DNA of 64,000 nt from Blastobasis lacticolella (taxonomy: Eukaryota; Arthropoda; Insecta; Lepidoptera; Blastobasidae). The stretch spans positions 15,189,907-15,253,906 of the forward strand of contig LR990041.1 of NCBI GenBank assembly GCA_905147135.1, read 5' to 3'. The translations under genes were made by a program, and so were the position numbers. Within the stretch, counting starts at the first letter, position 1; the number at the start of each line of letters is the position of its first letter. Shown one piece after another: positions 30,731 through 43,592 of this stretch. The notes under the pieces were generated by a model. The model worked only from the letters and a program-made list of their open reading frames with translations, did not search any database and was not told the origin of the DNA.

Positions 30731-31746
30731 TTTTTTATTATGTAGTAAAAACCAAGGTTAAGCAATGCTAGTAATGCAGGGGAGCTGGATGGGTGACCAT
30801 TTCGTATTTGAGGGTAGTCAAACGTTAGCACCGCAACGAGTTGGAAACTGTGCCCCCTAATACCGTTGGCGAAGCGAGGTCGACCGAGGTGTTGTACATA
30901 CCATGATTCTAAGGAAATCTAGTTCTTGTGCTAGTTGATTTTGGGCACATCCGTCAGCTATTTTATGTAACATCAAAAGGTAAGTCACGTGGCACGCCCC
31001 ATTACCAGTGTTTTCTCAAAGCGAGAGCATTACACGCATTATTGAACATAATGCCCTCTCCTCTTGAAAGGAGATTTTTCTTTCCTCATTGATTTCTCTT
31101 CGCTATGTCAAAAAAGACTTCTTACTCCGGGCGTAGAAGGAGTTTCTTCTTTCATCGTTTACTCTACGGCTTGTTCCAGTGTTGCATGAGTGTCGCGTGA
31201 GTGTTGCAGTTTTGCTAAAAATATTAAGTTTTCAAAAAATAATTGTGAAGAATTGGCTAGACTTAGATTTCTTTTTTCAACTGATTCGAGTTCCGTATTT
31301 TACATACTTCCGTTTTTCATTCACTTTGTACCGGCTGGATCTTAGTGAACACATTGTATGAACCGATAGACCCTATCCTTTGCACCAAAGTAAATAAAAC
31401 ATTAATAAAAAAAGTAGCACGAATCATAATTACTTACGCGTGGTAGGTAATTCCTCCTGCCTTGTTACATTTTTTCCAGTAACTTTTACACGATTACACT
31501 ACACATGACGGTAAGTATTTTAAAATATTTTTCGTCGAGGAAAAATATGTCCGAACGCTACGAAATGGCGGCGCGTTGTAAGACCCGATGAGTGAATGTC
31601 ATGTACAACAAAGGAGATTGTCACACATTGCATGCACCACATCTCTTTAAGGTAACATGGATTCTGTTTTTGTTTTATTTCTGTGGATATAAGTACCTAC
31701 CAACATATTATACCTGTACATAAACATGAATTTTTATTAGGGGGCC

Positions 31747-31964
31747 GGTGGGCCGATGCAAAGAGAATCTCTTTAAGTGGGGATATACAAATGACAGTTC
31801 TCAGTGCGACTGTGGCATATCTTCGCAAACTATGGACCACCTCGTTTCATGCTCGGCGTGCCCTAAAACTTGTACTATGTACCATGGAGGACTTGTTCGA
31901 GGCCAGTTCAAACGCTGTATCCGTCGCCGAATACTGGACGAATAAAGTTCAAGTCAGAGTTTAG
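31747..31964 (+). pseudogene. C-terminal tail of a LINE ORF2, one frameshift (unit 1)
   Basis: The frame at 31748 carries 'QCDCGISSQTMDHLVSCSAC', the Cys/His motif (CxC...H...CxxC) closing ORF2 of several insect LINEs. A frameshift near 31860 passes to 'MEDLFEASSNAVSVAEYWTN', which runs to a stop at 31964. Only about 70 residues remain. Flanking text shared with 28040-28260 suggests a repeat 3' end next to it. Confidence 0.7.
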
Positions 31965-32124
31965 TCCATCGACTCGATAAGAAGAAGCAAAGGCTAAACA
32001 AGACTTCTATATGGCCAAACTTATATTGGAAGTGCACTATTATTTGTTCCAGTCATCAATTTATTTTTGCATTTAATAGCGCACATCCTCCTGATAATGG
32101 TCATCTACAGGTGTAGGGTTTGCA

Positions 32125-35100
32125 CCACAGATTACTATAGATCAGATGGGAAGCGTCCATAGAGACACGGACGTCGTAGAGAAAACCGCCAGCATCGGTT
32201 TTGACGTATAGTTTGACATAACAATTTTGACAAGTGCTAGTGCTGCGGTCATATCAACATAACAATCTATCGATTGCGATTTGGCTAGGGATGCCACATC
32301 GATTACATTTTCTCGATTTTCATATTGTACTTTATTATTACTGAATTCTAATTCTTATATTAAAGAAAACACAAATGGCACATAATTAACATACATATAA
32401 TTTGTCTAGAAATTAATTACAAAGTAATAGTAAAGCGCCTCTCAATTTAAAATAATCACCGCAGGATCACAGAATGTTCTCAAGTTGTGTTCGACACCAC
32501 CTGAAAGTAAAAGTCAATAATGAAGCTTTAATGTCATCGTAGTACCAATGTACCAGTGCAAACCTGTGTACACCTGTAGATGTCCATTATCAAGAGGATG
32601 TGTACTATCAAAAGCAAAAATAAATTGATGACTCGAACAAATTATAGTGCACTTCAAATGTAAGTTTGGCCATATAGAAGTCTTGTTTAGCCTTTGCTTA
32701 TATTTACCTAATAGAAATTGATGTTTTAGTGCAGGTATAATATGTAGGTAGGTACTTATATCCAAATAAGTATTGCTTATTACAAGGGCCAATTAATTTT
32801 TCTTAGAGAAATAATTTAAATGTCAATAAATCTACAAAATTTTAGATGTGTTCTATCAAATGCAAAAATAAATTGATGACTCGAACAAATAATAGTGCAC
32901 TTCAAATATAAGTTTAGCCATATAGAAGTTTTGTTTAGCCTTTGCTTATATTTACCTAATAATAATTCATGTTTTGGTACAGGTATAAATGTAGGTAGGT
33001 ACTTATATCCAAATAAGTCTCGCTTATTACAAGGGCCAATTAACTTTTCTGTAAGAAATACTTTAAATGTCAACACGGTCAATAAATATACAAAATTTTT
33101 AAGAAGTGTTTACACATAAAATAAATGCACTTAATACCAGTTAAGCTTGTTAGCCCAATATGAACAACCAATGGTGAATGCATAAAGCAAAATGCAATTT
33201 CATGCTTCACACATATAACCAAACAAAATAAGTTTACAATAATATAGTATACTTTTCAATTAAAACAATTACCATAGTAGGCCTCTGGGTATTCGTGGTC
33301 ATAATCTTGATTGATCATTCCTCAAAACACCTGGAAAATGGAAACAGGAATGTTAAGTATTCACCATTTTGAACCACCAATGAAAACATAGGGATGATTT
33401 AGAAGTCCTCAACTAATGTAGAAGTCCTATTGCTAATCCATGAAAAGTAAAGGTGAAAGGAAAAGGACAACATGGCACAAATATGAACATTATACCCTTG
33501 TTAAAAACTTAAATTGTGATATACTACTTACTTTTATAAATAACAGAGTTTTCTTTGGCAGTGAAAACACTATGTTGGACTATGAGGTTTGAGTTATTTT
33601 AATTATATTTCGCAAGTGCTGGAGTTGGCCAATTTCACAATGTTTCTCTCAATGGGCATCCTCTCACGACACAGCGATATTGAAACATTGCTCAAAAATT
33701 CAAATAGAAGCCGATAGGAATCTATTATATTACAATAACAAATTAAAATTCACGAAAATACAAAAAAAAACGATTTCTGTCAAAAAGTAGTTTGTTTTTC
33801 TGGAAGTTCGGTTTGGCTTTGGATACAAGGTATCAGTAGTAAATGTTTATAAAAAAAGAACTTTCGCGTATTATTTATATAGGTATATTAACTTTATTCC
33901 GAAAATGTATAAACATAATTTAAAGATATTATTATATTTTATATTATCTGCACATATTGGTGATATTTTTGTATCCAACCGGGATGTCTAGTATGTAAAA
34001 TTATATTTAAAAAGTTATTTGACAGCCACTCGATGCTGGCGGTCGCTTTTACTAAGTTTATGACTCTGGATACTGCGTTTCCACCCCGTGGTTTGCACTG
34101 GTACATTGGTACTACAATGACATTAAAGCTACATTATTGACTTTTACTTTCAGGTGGATGGTGTCGAACACAACTTGAGAACATTCTGTGATCCTGCGGT
34201 GATTATTTTAAATTGAGAGGCGCTTTACTATTACTTTATAATTAATTTCTAGACAAATTATATGTATGTTAATTATGTGCCATTTGTGTTTTCTTTAATA
34301 TAAGAATTAGAAATCAGCAATAATAAAGTACAATATGAAAATCGAGAAAATATAATCGATGTGGCATCCCTAGCCAAATCGCAATCGATAAATTGTTATG
34401 TTGATATGACCGCAGCACTAGCACTTGTCATAATTGTTATGTCAAACTATACGTCAAAACCGATGCTGGCGGCTTTCTCTACGACGTCCGTGCTATACCT
34501 TGTCTAAAATAGGATGATAATTTTGACAGATCACAGTAGGGATGTGGTTGTGTAAAATCGTTAATGAATCTATTCGATTATTGATTATCATTCTCATAGA
34601 ACTTGGAATCGATAGTTGCATGGTTATGCTATACGTATTATACAAAATAAACTATTTATTTTCTTCTAAATTAATAATTTATTAATACGACATTAAAAAC
34701 CCTTCTACAACGACGATTATGACACGTGCGTATTTCTATTCGGTCAGTCATCCTATTACATAGAATACGCGCGACTGGAAATTGTTGTTGTGAAAGGTCT
34801 CTTAAGGTGAAATCGAAACAAATAATAAGAGTTTAGTTACAAAAAATAATAAGGTTACCTAAATGTTAATTTTAAATGTTCGATTATATTATATCAATAT
34901 CAATTTTCAATTGTCTGTTGTTATTCGTTATTCGTGGCACTTCACTAAAGGGGCGGGGCCTGTCTATGAAGTACGAAATTTTCCGTAGTACATTTTACCG
35001 AAATAAAACACAAAACTTCATAGGCGTGCGCCAAAGACCAACAATTAGTGAGCTGTCAAAATTATCATCCTATTTTAGACAAAGCATAGTAAGTCCGTGC

Positions 35101-35138
35101 GTCCGTGTCTCTATGGACGTTTATAGTAATCTGTGATC
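32125..35138. repeat. Inverted repeat arms of about 440 bp, right arm split by a MITE (unit 1)
   Basis: The left arm 32125-32563 ('ACAGATTACTATAGATC' to 'CCAATGTACCAGTGCAAACC') is matched inverted at 34090-34493 and 35097-35138. The break in the right arm is exactly the MITE at 34494-35088. Left-arm sequence across the break gives the empty site ('GACGTCCGTGTCTC' in complement). The word GTCCGTG appears on both sides of the insertion. Non-coding. Confidence 0.75.
34494..35088. mobile_element. 595-bp MITE with TTGTCTAAAATAGG ends (unit 1)
   Basis: The ends are inverted repeats of about 35 bp ('TTGTCTAAAATAGGATGATA' and on to 'TTTTGACA'). A related copy lies reversed at 62031-62614 inside PARG, and this copy is repeated at 44724-45318. 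An 86-codon frame inside shows no motif. GTCCGTG flanks both sides, suggesting a 7- or 8-bp target duplication. Confidence 0.75.
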
Positions 35139-35640
35139 TATGTTATATAGTTCATAGTCTATGGTGTATGTTTTGGTTTGAACTTTTGAATGCTGTTTAT
35201 GTGATTTAAAAAAAATAATAAAAATAAAAATATGTAATAGGTTTTTAAATACATAATGTTGCTTTATATTAAAGCATTATAAAGGTGCAAAGGAGGAGGA
35301 GACATGTATAAAGGTGATTCTCATTTGCTTGTTACATTATTTTTACTTTAAAAATTTAATAGCTGTTACTAAAAATGCAATATTTTTGATAATTTATCTT
35401 AACTAGTTGACTACTGAAGAAGTTTTTCATGAATTTTTGGTGAATTAATGGAACAGCAGTTTTCAAGACACTACGAGCAAATATTTTGGTGATAGCACAG
35501 ACTCTCTTCACTGAATCAAGTGTTAAAGATGTGTGCTAAATAATGTCACGGTAGTATCACTGACTTTTCACAAATGAACTGTTTGAGAATAGATAGATAG
35601 ACATTTGAATACGATTTATTTGATTAAATATGCAATATTG

Positions 35641-35858
35641 GTGTACGGCAGAGTAGACTTGCACCAACCTTTTACACCCATGGGTGTCGTACAAGGTGAC
35701 TAATGTTTTGAAAGCAGAAGATCTGCAGTCTTCATAAGCTGGAAAATGGACAGCAGCATAGTTATGGTGTGGAGATTATGGCAATTTCCTCCCCTTTCAT
35801 GGCAGAGTATATCTCAGCCCATAACAATGGGCTGAGATGATAATACAATACAATACAA
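35641..35858 (+). mobile_element. (GATGAT)n-type SINE-like copy with diverged tail (unit 1)
   Basis: The blocks 'GGCAGAGTAGACTTGCACCA', 'GGGTGTCGTACAAGG' and 'GTGGAGATTATGGCAATTTC' match 6478-7016 and 53968-54233. The tail is ATACAATACAAT rather than GATGAT. A small palindrome 'CTCAGCCCATAACAATGGGC' lies near the end. Confidence 0.65.
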
Positions 35859-36312
35859 TATCCCATATTTATATTTTTAATTAATTTAATCATATTGTGT
35901 AGGGTAATTCCACATAAAAGTCTACCATAAATGAGAAATTAATATATTGTTCTATATTGTAAAAAAGTATAGTTTGAAGATAACACTTAAGAATTTTAAG
36001 TTATAACACTGGTGACAAAATTTAATATTTAGGTTTTTAACAATACTGTTATTTTATTATGGTGTCGTGGATACCATGGGTGATAGTGCATGTTATGGTG
36101 AAGTTTTAATTACATTTTCACAGCAAGTATTTGGAATTATCCTAATGATTTGCTACATACAGTTAGGTTAAGTAAGGACTTACTAATAAATTGTTTGTAA
36201 TTTATGTAAACATTAGATTAATAAGACTACAATGATGAGTTGTAGTGTCCATGACAGAATAAACAGAATTTTCTGCAACAAATGGCATATTTTCTATCAA
36301 CCATCACTTATG

Positions 36313-36557
36313 TCGGCCGTGTGGTGTCCGGCAGAGTAGAATAGCACCAACCCCTTACACGTGTAGGTGTCGTACAAGGCGACTAATGTTTTCGAGGCAA
36401 AAGATGTAAGCGACTCCGTAGACTGGAAAATGGGCAGCAGCATTTTATATTATATACAACCCGCCTACCAAGCGTGGAGATTATGGCAATAACCTCCCTT
36501 CTTGTGGAAGAGGCCCTAAGTCCTGCAGTGGACTGTTATGGTCTGTGATGTGATGAT
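36313..36557 (+). mobile_element. (GATGAT)n-type SINE-like copy (unit 1)
   Basis: A complete head-to-tail copy: 'GGCCGTGTGGTGTCCGGCAG' through 'CTGCAGTGGACTGTTATGG' and a short TGTGATGTGATGATCA tail. It is close to the copy nested in element B. Confidence 0.7.
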
Positions 36558-36664
36558 CACTTATGTGCTCATTCAGTTAGGTTTCTTTAACATATTTTGT
36601 AGGTTTGATTATGTAGGTAGGTTGTAGGCTACCTTTCTCTCTTTTTTGTTAATCTCTTTCTAAT

Positions 36665-37077
36665 TCAGATTCAGATTCTTTATTAATAACAATAGTTACA
36701 GGTCATTTAGATACATATAAAATAATTTGTAGGTCATTCAAAATAAATATTATGGCAGGTATAAACGACGATTACACAAATTAGAACAAAATAAAAATTA
36801 CAGAAGTAATTTATGATTAATGTCATACCTATCGAATAATGTAGGCCAATTTAAAAAAATTACAATTATGATTAAATTAATAAAAATATAAATGTCATCA
36901 TAAGAATAAAATGTTTTAAAAATGTATAACAAAACAATAATGTCAAATGTTTTATAGATTTAGATTTATTTATTATCTCATTTTACAGCCTATATTTCAT
37001 TATCAATATTTTAGTAATTTATATAAATCTATAAAAGAGATCGTCAATTTTGGTTATAAAAACATTTAAAATATGGC
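36665..37077 (-). mobile_element. LINE 3'-UTR-like stretch, cut by the duplication junction
   Basis: It starts with 'TCAGATTCAGATTCTTTATT', the complement of a poly(A)-signal-bearing LINE end, and carries the recurring AATGTCA word. The full stretch survives only at the end of unit 2 (46890-47770), because the junction at 37077 truncates it here. Confidence 0.5.
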
Positions 37078-37474
37078 TTGGATCTTGTAAGGATGCAGGC
37101 CCAAGTCCCGACGCAAAATTCTCCAAGTTGAAGTCTGCGAAAGGCCGAGTTCTTGTGCACGGCGAGAAATCGACTGCCTCGGAGTCTTCTGAACAGAACA
37201 GAACACTCTCACGAACAGCGGCGATGTTCTCAGCCGATCTGGCGTTCCTTTGACGTAAAGGCGTTGGTTGGTTGTTTACCGAACCGGTCGTCTCAAATTT
37301 GGTCACCAATCGTTGGAGAGTAGACTTTGAAGGGCCACCGCGTCTGCCGTAAAATGGGCGCAATGCGCGCAACGTTTGCACTAACGAACACTCATTTTGA
37401 TAATAAAGTTTTATCATTTGCACATGCTGCTCAACCGTGTAACTTGCCATGGTTATTTGCATAGCCTCCTTCAT
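37078..37474 (-). pseudogene. Mariner transposase N-terminus, second copy
   Basis: This is identical to the N-terminal part at 27133-27529, including the three-unit GAACA frameshift at about 37187-37201, so the break predates the duplication. Here the domain is cut off at the junction, and the frame runs on into unrelated AT-rich DNA to 37019. Confidence 0.9.
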
Positions 37475-38808
37475 CTTACGAAGGAGGCTATGTTATTTGG
37501 CATCAGTGACTGAATAAGAAAAAATAGATTTGACAGATGCCGCCAAAACAAAATGGCCGCCACAGATTATTAACATCGACCCGCTCTATTTGAAAGACCC
37601 TTTACAAAACCTTTCCTTACCGCACCCTTTGACTGTGACCATTATATTAAAATACTTAACATTCCTGTTCCCATTTTCTAGGTGTTTTGAGGAATGATCA
37701 ATCAAGATTATGACCAAGAATACCGAGTAATTGTTTTTAATTGAAATACTATATTGTTGTAAACTTATTTTGTTTTGATTAAAAGGAGATGTATGAAAAG
37801 AGTTGTGGATATATGCGAGGCTAGGGAATTGTGTTAGGACATAGCAAAGTGGCGGTCCATAGTCTCTGCCTACCCCATCTGTGGGACACAAGCGTGAGCT
37901 TTATGTATGTATTTTGTTTTGGAATATGTGTGAAGCCTGAAATTGCATTTTGCTTTATGCATTCGCCAAGTGCATTTATTTCATTTATTTATTTAATAGT
38001 TTATTGCACACAAAAATGGTAACACAGACATGGCAAATATATACATGACACAAAAGGCACTATACTTATTTCTAAAAAGAAATGAATTTCATGAATTTCA
38101 TTTAAATTATTTCTCACAGAAAAATTAATTGGCCCTTGTAATAAGCGAGACTTATTTGGATATAAGCACAGAAATAAAACAAAAACAGAATCCATGTGTC
38201 TTAAGTCATGAGGGAAGCATAGAAATGGCCGCCATTTTATATGTCTGCGTAATTTTAGGGTTGCCATATACATGATACATTTTGCCCTCTTTATGTATTA
38301 TGTCAGCAATACAACTTTACAATAATAAATAAATAAAAATTATTAATTTCTGATTGTAATTATTTATTTAAAAATTCTTAAGTAATGAAATATGTTAATA
38401 AGAGGAGTCTCCCCGAGTACGCTCCATACAAATGAAGTTTGATCATATTTTCAATATTGCGCTATCAAAATCAATGAAATTTTGTAGACGTGATCCAGAA
38501 ACTAATATTGATGCTTGTGGTATGATAAATATAACAATTCAAAGTTACACGAGATTCAAGATTTCAATAGAAATATAAAAACCTGTGTACTTTGAAAATA
38601 TTATCAAACTACGTTTGTATGGAGCGCGCTTGTGGGAAACTTGTCTTAAGGCTCGTAAGACACTACAATGCTCGTAAGTAGGTATAAAAATTTAAGGCGA
38701 GGATGGCACGGAATTAAAATCCGTTTTGCACCGATAGATCATAGTGGAATGTGTTACTCATAAAATAAGGCATATTTGTGACTTACGCATTTTGAACGCG
38801 GAGCGATC

Positions 38809-39160
38809 TGAAAATGCCAAATGACATCGTAATCGCAGGTAGAAAAGTGGAACAGGTGAGTTTTTATACATATTTAGGACCAACTTTTACAAGGGGTGCA
38901 AAGTGTGAAAGTGATGTCAAAAGGAGAGTGAATGCCAGAAATATAGTGAAAAGAGCACTTCATACTTTTGTGAACAGCCGGGTGTCCAAGATAGCTTCTT
39001 AACAGAGGAGTGCTAGTTACAACATTGACGTATGGAAGAGAAAGTTGTCTATGAGACAATAAGCACGAAAGTAGGATAAATGCAATAGAAGAATGTTTAG
39101 AAGTATTGAAGGAGTTTCAATGAGCGATAAATTACGGAATTGTGTAATTGACTACTAACA
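38809..39160 (+). pseudogene. LINE RT tail fragment, unit 2 copy
   Basis: The copy of 28864-29215 at +9,945. One substitution seen at 39057. Confidence 0.75.
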
Positions 39161-39163
39161 GCT

Positions 39164-39372
39164 CTGCCGTACGCCTGCCGTTTCCCTCCCGTACCCCTAC
39201 CGTAGCCTTATCGTGCTCCCATAATCCGTGCCGTACCCCTCTCGCAACCCTCCCTTAGGTCTACCGTAACCCTGCCGTACCTCTCCCGTAGCCCTGCCGT
39301 ACGCCTGCCGTTTACCACCCGTACACCTACCTTAGCCTTGTCGTACCCCTGCCGTACCCCTATCCTGCCCTA
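39164..39372. repeat. Decamer minisatellite, unit 2 copy
   Basis: The same length and unit order as 29219-29427. Fast-mutating tandem repeats that are identical between copies point to a very recent event or an assembly duplicate. Confidence 0.75.
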
Positions 39373-40133
39373 TTTTCTTATTTTGCAATTCAAGGCGGGT
39401 ACAAATACATCAAATTATAAAAAACAAAATTACTATTCAGTTAACTTACCCGTTTTGGAATGGCGTACGGAACCAAGCATCGTAGCCCCTTCGCGGTTGT
39501 TTTATAAAATCCACGTCATCAAAATGCACTGCACACGGTACTCACAGATGATGGGTTCCAATTGGTTTCTCTTCTACAGTTTCGTATAATTAGAATCCAA
39601 TCGTCTTTACGGTTTTTATTTCTAGGAAATCTATTAAAATAATATAACCCGGTTAAAATAAAATCGGGATCGAAAATAATAAGGGCTCCGCAGAAAGCGG
39701 TGTTATTTTATTTATTTATAAAATCGGACTACTATGCTTACATCATAGCAATACGTAGGGTAGACTATAATTATAACCATTCAAGTTCTTTTCATATACG
39801 ATAGGCAATAACAATTCGGAACCTGATCTGAGTCACAAATTTAATAAAGAATTCCCCATTTTATGGCAATTTTCCCAAAAAACAGGTAGCTACATCGTTG
39901 TACTTTTGTTCGAAAGGAGACAGTCTAAAATTTTCCTGACCACCAGCCGGCATAATGAGAGTTGTAATGGATAAAGCTTATAAAACGTAATGTCTTCTCG
40001 TAATTATTTAAATTCTTTAGCTAGCCAATTTATTTATATTAATGTTTAAAATATTACTAATTTGCTATGAAACGAACGCGTTCTTGGCATGAAATTATGA
40101 ACACATCCGAAAAGAGCTATGGATGCACAAATT

Positions 40134-40675
40134 TATCTGACCCGGTGGCCAAAACTGGAACCAAGTGTCGCCATTTTGAAATGTCATGTCAATGCCATTA
40201 ACAGCGACGCTGTCACTGGGTTAGATTAAGTTTGTGGCACTGCATAGACAGACAGGAAAAAAATCCTAGATTTGGACATTGACAATGACAGGCATGTCAT
40301 TGACTTTGTCATACACTGCCACTAATGACGAATGACACTCCATACTCCGTTAGGAAGACCTGCCCTGTGGTTGTAATTTCTATGGCGATGATAGGCTGTG
40401 AGCGAGTTAATTAGCCATAATAATATGTATTATGATGCTGGGGAATTGTAATTATTATTTTAGTTTTTTTTTGGCCACATCCGTTGGCCATTTTATGTAT
40501 CAAAAGGTGTGTGTCACGCATTGTACGCATTTTTGCCGTTGAGCCCCTTAAAAGGAGTTTTCTTACAGAGCCATAAACTTGTCAAACCATGTGACAGCGT
40601 CGCTGTTGTTGGCATTGGCATGACATTTCAAAATGACGAGACTCAATTCTAGTTTTGGTCATTGTGTCAGATAAG
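40134..40675. mobile_element. Foldback MITE, unit 2 copy
   Basis: The copy of 30189-30730 with the same arms. Confidence 0.6.
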
Positions 40676-41691
40676 TTTTTTATTATGTAGTAAAAACCAA
40701 GGTTAAGCAATGCTAGTAATGCAGGGGAGCTGGATGGGTGACCATTTCGTATTTGAGGGTAGTCAAACGTTAGCACCGCAACGAGTTGGAAACTGTGCCC
40801 CCTAATACCGTTGGCGAAGCGAGGTCGACCGAGGTGTTGTACATACCATGATTCTAAGGAAATCTAGTTCTTGTGCTAGTTGATTTTGGGCACATCCGTC
40901 AGCTATTTTATGTAACATCAAAAGGTAAGTCACGTGGCACGCCCCATTACCAGTGTTTTCTCAAAGCGAGAGCATTACACGCATTATTGAACATAATGCC
41001 CTCTCCTCTTGAAAGGAGATTTTTCTTTCCTCATTGATTTCTCTTCGCTATGTCAAAAAAGACTTCTTACTCCGGGCGTAGAAGGAGTTTCTTCTTTCAT
41101 CGTTTACTCTACGGCTTGTTCCAGTGTTGCATGAGTGTCGCGTGAGTGTTGCAGTTTTGCTAAAAATATTAAGTTTTCAAAAAATAATTGTGAAGAATTG
41201 GCTAGACTTAGATTTCTTTTTTCAACTGATTCGAGTTCCGTATTTTACATACTTCCGTTTTTCATTCACTTTGTACCGGCTGGATCTTAGTGAACACATT
41301 GTATGAACCGATAGACCCTATCCTTTGCACCAAAGTAAATAAAACATTAATAAAAAAAGTAGCACGAATCATAATTACTTACGCGTGGTAGGTAATTCCT
41401 CCTGCCTTGTTACATTTTTTCCAGTAACTTTTACACGATTACACTACACATGACGGTAAGTATTTTAAAATATTTTTCGTCGAGGAAAAATATGTCCGAA
41501 CGCTACGAAATGGCGGCGCGTTGTAAGACCCGATGAGTGAATGTCATGTACAACAAAGGAGATTGTCACACATTGCATGCACCACATCTCTTTAAGGTAA
41601 CATGGATTCTGTTTTTGTTTTATTTCTGTGGATATAAGTACCTACCAACATATTATACCTGTACATAAACATGAATTTTTATTAGGGGGCC

Positions 41692-41909
41692 GGTGGGCCG
41701 ATGCAAAGAGAATCTCTTTAAGTGGGGATATACAAATGACAGTTCTCAGTGCGACTGTGGCATATCTTCGCAAACTATGGACCACCTCGTTTCATGCTCG
41801 GCGTGCCCTAAAACTTGTACTATGTACCATGGAGGACTTGTTCGAGGCCAGTTCAAACGCTGTATCCGTCGCCGAATACTGGACGAATAAAGTTCAAGTC
41901 AGAGTTTAG
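41692..41909 (+). pseudogene. LINE ORF2 tail, unit 2 copy
   Basis: The copy of 31747-31964, with the same frameshift and Cys/His motif. Confidence 0.7.
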
Positions 41910-43307
41910 TCCATCGACTCGATAAGAAGAAGCAAAGGCTAAACAAGACTTCTATATGGCCAAACTTATATTGGAAGTGCACTATTATTTGTTCCAGTCA
42001 TCAATTTATTTTTGCATTTAATAGCGCACATCCTCCTGATAATGGTCATCTACAGGTGTAGGGTTTGCACCACAGATTACTATAGATCAGATGGGAAGCG
42101 TCCATAGAGACACGGACGTCGTAGAGAAAACCGCCAGCATCGGTTTTGACGTATAGTTTGACATAACAATTTTGACAAGTGCTAGTGCTGCGGTCATATC
42201 AACATAACAATCTATCGATTGCGATTTGGCTAGGGATGCCACATCGATTACATTTTCTCGATTTTCATATTGTACTTTATTATTACTGAATTCTAATTCT
42301 TATATTAAAGAAAACACAAATGGCACATAATTAACATACATATAATTTGTCTAGAAATTAATTACAAAGTAATAGTAAAGCGCCTCTCAATTTAAAATAA
42401 TCACCGCAGGATCACAGAATGTTCTCAAGTTGTGTTCGACACCACCTGAAAGTAAAAGTCAATAATGAAGCTTTAATGTCATCGTAGTACCAATGTACCA
42501 GTGCAAACCTGTGTACACCTGTAGATGTCCATTATCAAGAGGATGTGTACTATCAAAAGCAAAAATAAATTGATGACTCGAACAAATTATAGTGCACTTC
42601 AAATGTAAGTTTGGCCATATAGAAGTCTTGTTTAGCCTTTGCTTATATTTACCTAATAGAAATTGATGTTTTAGTGCAGGTATAATATGTAGGTAGGTAC
42701 TTATATCCAAATAAGTATTGCTTATTACAAGGGCCAATTAATTTTTCTTAGAGAAATAATTTAAATGTCAATAAATCTACAAAATTTTAGATGTGTTCTA
42801 TCAAATGCAAAAATAAATTGATGACTCGAACAAATAATAGTGCACTTCAAATATAAGTTTAGCCATATAGAAGTTTTGTTTAGCCTTTGCTTATATTTAC
42901 CTAATAATAATTCATGTTTTGGTACAGGTATAAATGTAGGTAGGTACTTATATCCAAATAAGTCTCGCTTATTACAAGGGCCAATTAACTTTTCTGTAAG
43001 AAATACTTTAAATGTCAACACGGTCAATAAATATACAAAATTTTTAAGAAGTGTTTACACATAAAATAAATGCACTTAATACCAGTTAAGCTTGTTAGCC
43101 CAATATGAACAACCAATGGTGAATGCATAAAGCAAAATGCAATTTCATGCTTCACACATATAACCAAACAAAATAAGTTTACAATAATATAGTATACTTT
43201 TCAATTAAAACAATTACCATAGTAGGCCTCTGGGTATTCGTGGTCATAATCTTGATTGATCATTCCTCAAAACACCTGGAAAATGGAAACAGGAATGTTA
43301 AGTATTC

Positions 43308-43592
43308 ATAGTTAAAGGGAGCGGCAAGGAAAGGTTTTGTCTAATAATTATATTCTATGAATGCTTACAATGAAACATTCGGTATAATTTTAAGGTTATG
43401 TTCCGGGTTACCTATTGCATACCTTTGTTGACGAGTAGCCCGATATTTCGACACACTTGCATGCATCATGGTCACGGGACGCGGTAGGAAACCCGGAACG
43501 GAACATAACCTTAAAATGTGTAATAATAACTGCGATAGTTTAAAACATTATATTAGGAATAATTTATGTAAAACTGCAATTTACTGATATCC
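43308..43592. other. 285-bp segment present only in unit 2
   Basis: Unit 1 passes from 'GTTAAGTATTCA' straight to the TTTTGAACCACC block at 33361-33376. The first part of the segment ('AGTTAAAGGGAGCGGCAAGG' and on to 'AAAGGTTTTGT') is the inverted match of the left arm at 37600-37630. It therefore completes the foldback, and unit 1 most likely lost it. The rest contains an inverted pair ('ATTTTAAGGTTATGTTCCGG' at 43387 and its complement ending at 43517) around 'ATGCATCATGGTCACG', a MITE-like core. Confidence 0.8.

Larger units (their letters stand above)
27655..33365. mobile_element. 5.7-kb foldback structure, arms about 400-600 bp (unit 1)
   Basis: The left arm (27655 to about 28255) pairs with the right arm (about 32950-33365): 'TTAACATTCCTGTT', 'TGAGGAATGATCAATCAAGA', 'AACTTATTTTGTTT', 'GCATTTTGCTTTATGCATTC' and 'CAAGGGCCAATTAA' type blocks appear inverted and in mirror order. 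Between them lie LINE fragments, a minisatellite and a MITE. No transposase belongs to it. In unit 2 the right arm pairs further because it keeps 285 bp missing here. It could be a large foldback transposon or a pair of inverted repeats of one family. Confidence 0.6.
27133..37077 (+). repeat. Tandem duplication, unit 1 (9,945 bp)
   Basis: Every feature from 27133 recurs exactly 9,945 bp later up to 33363, and 10,230 bp later from there to the end. The left edge lies inside the transposase ('...GGGTCAG|TTGGATC'). The right edge is '...AATATGGC|TTGGATC', which is the tandem junction. I noticed only two substitutions (29112 T against 39057 C; 37024 T against 47254 A) besides the 285-bp indel; the comparison was by eye, not exhaustive. 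Confidence 0.95.
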
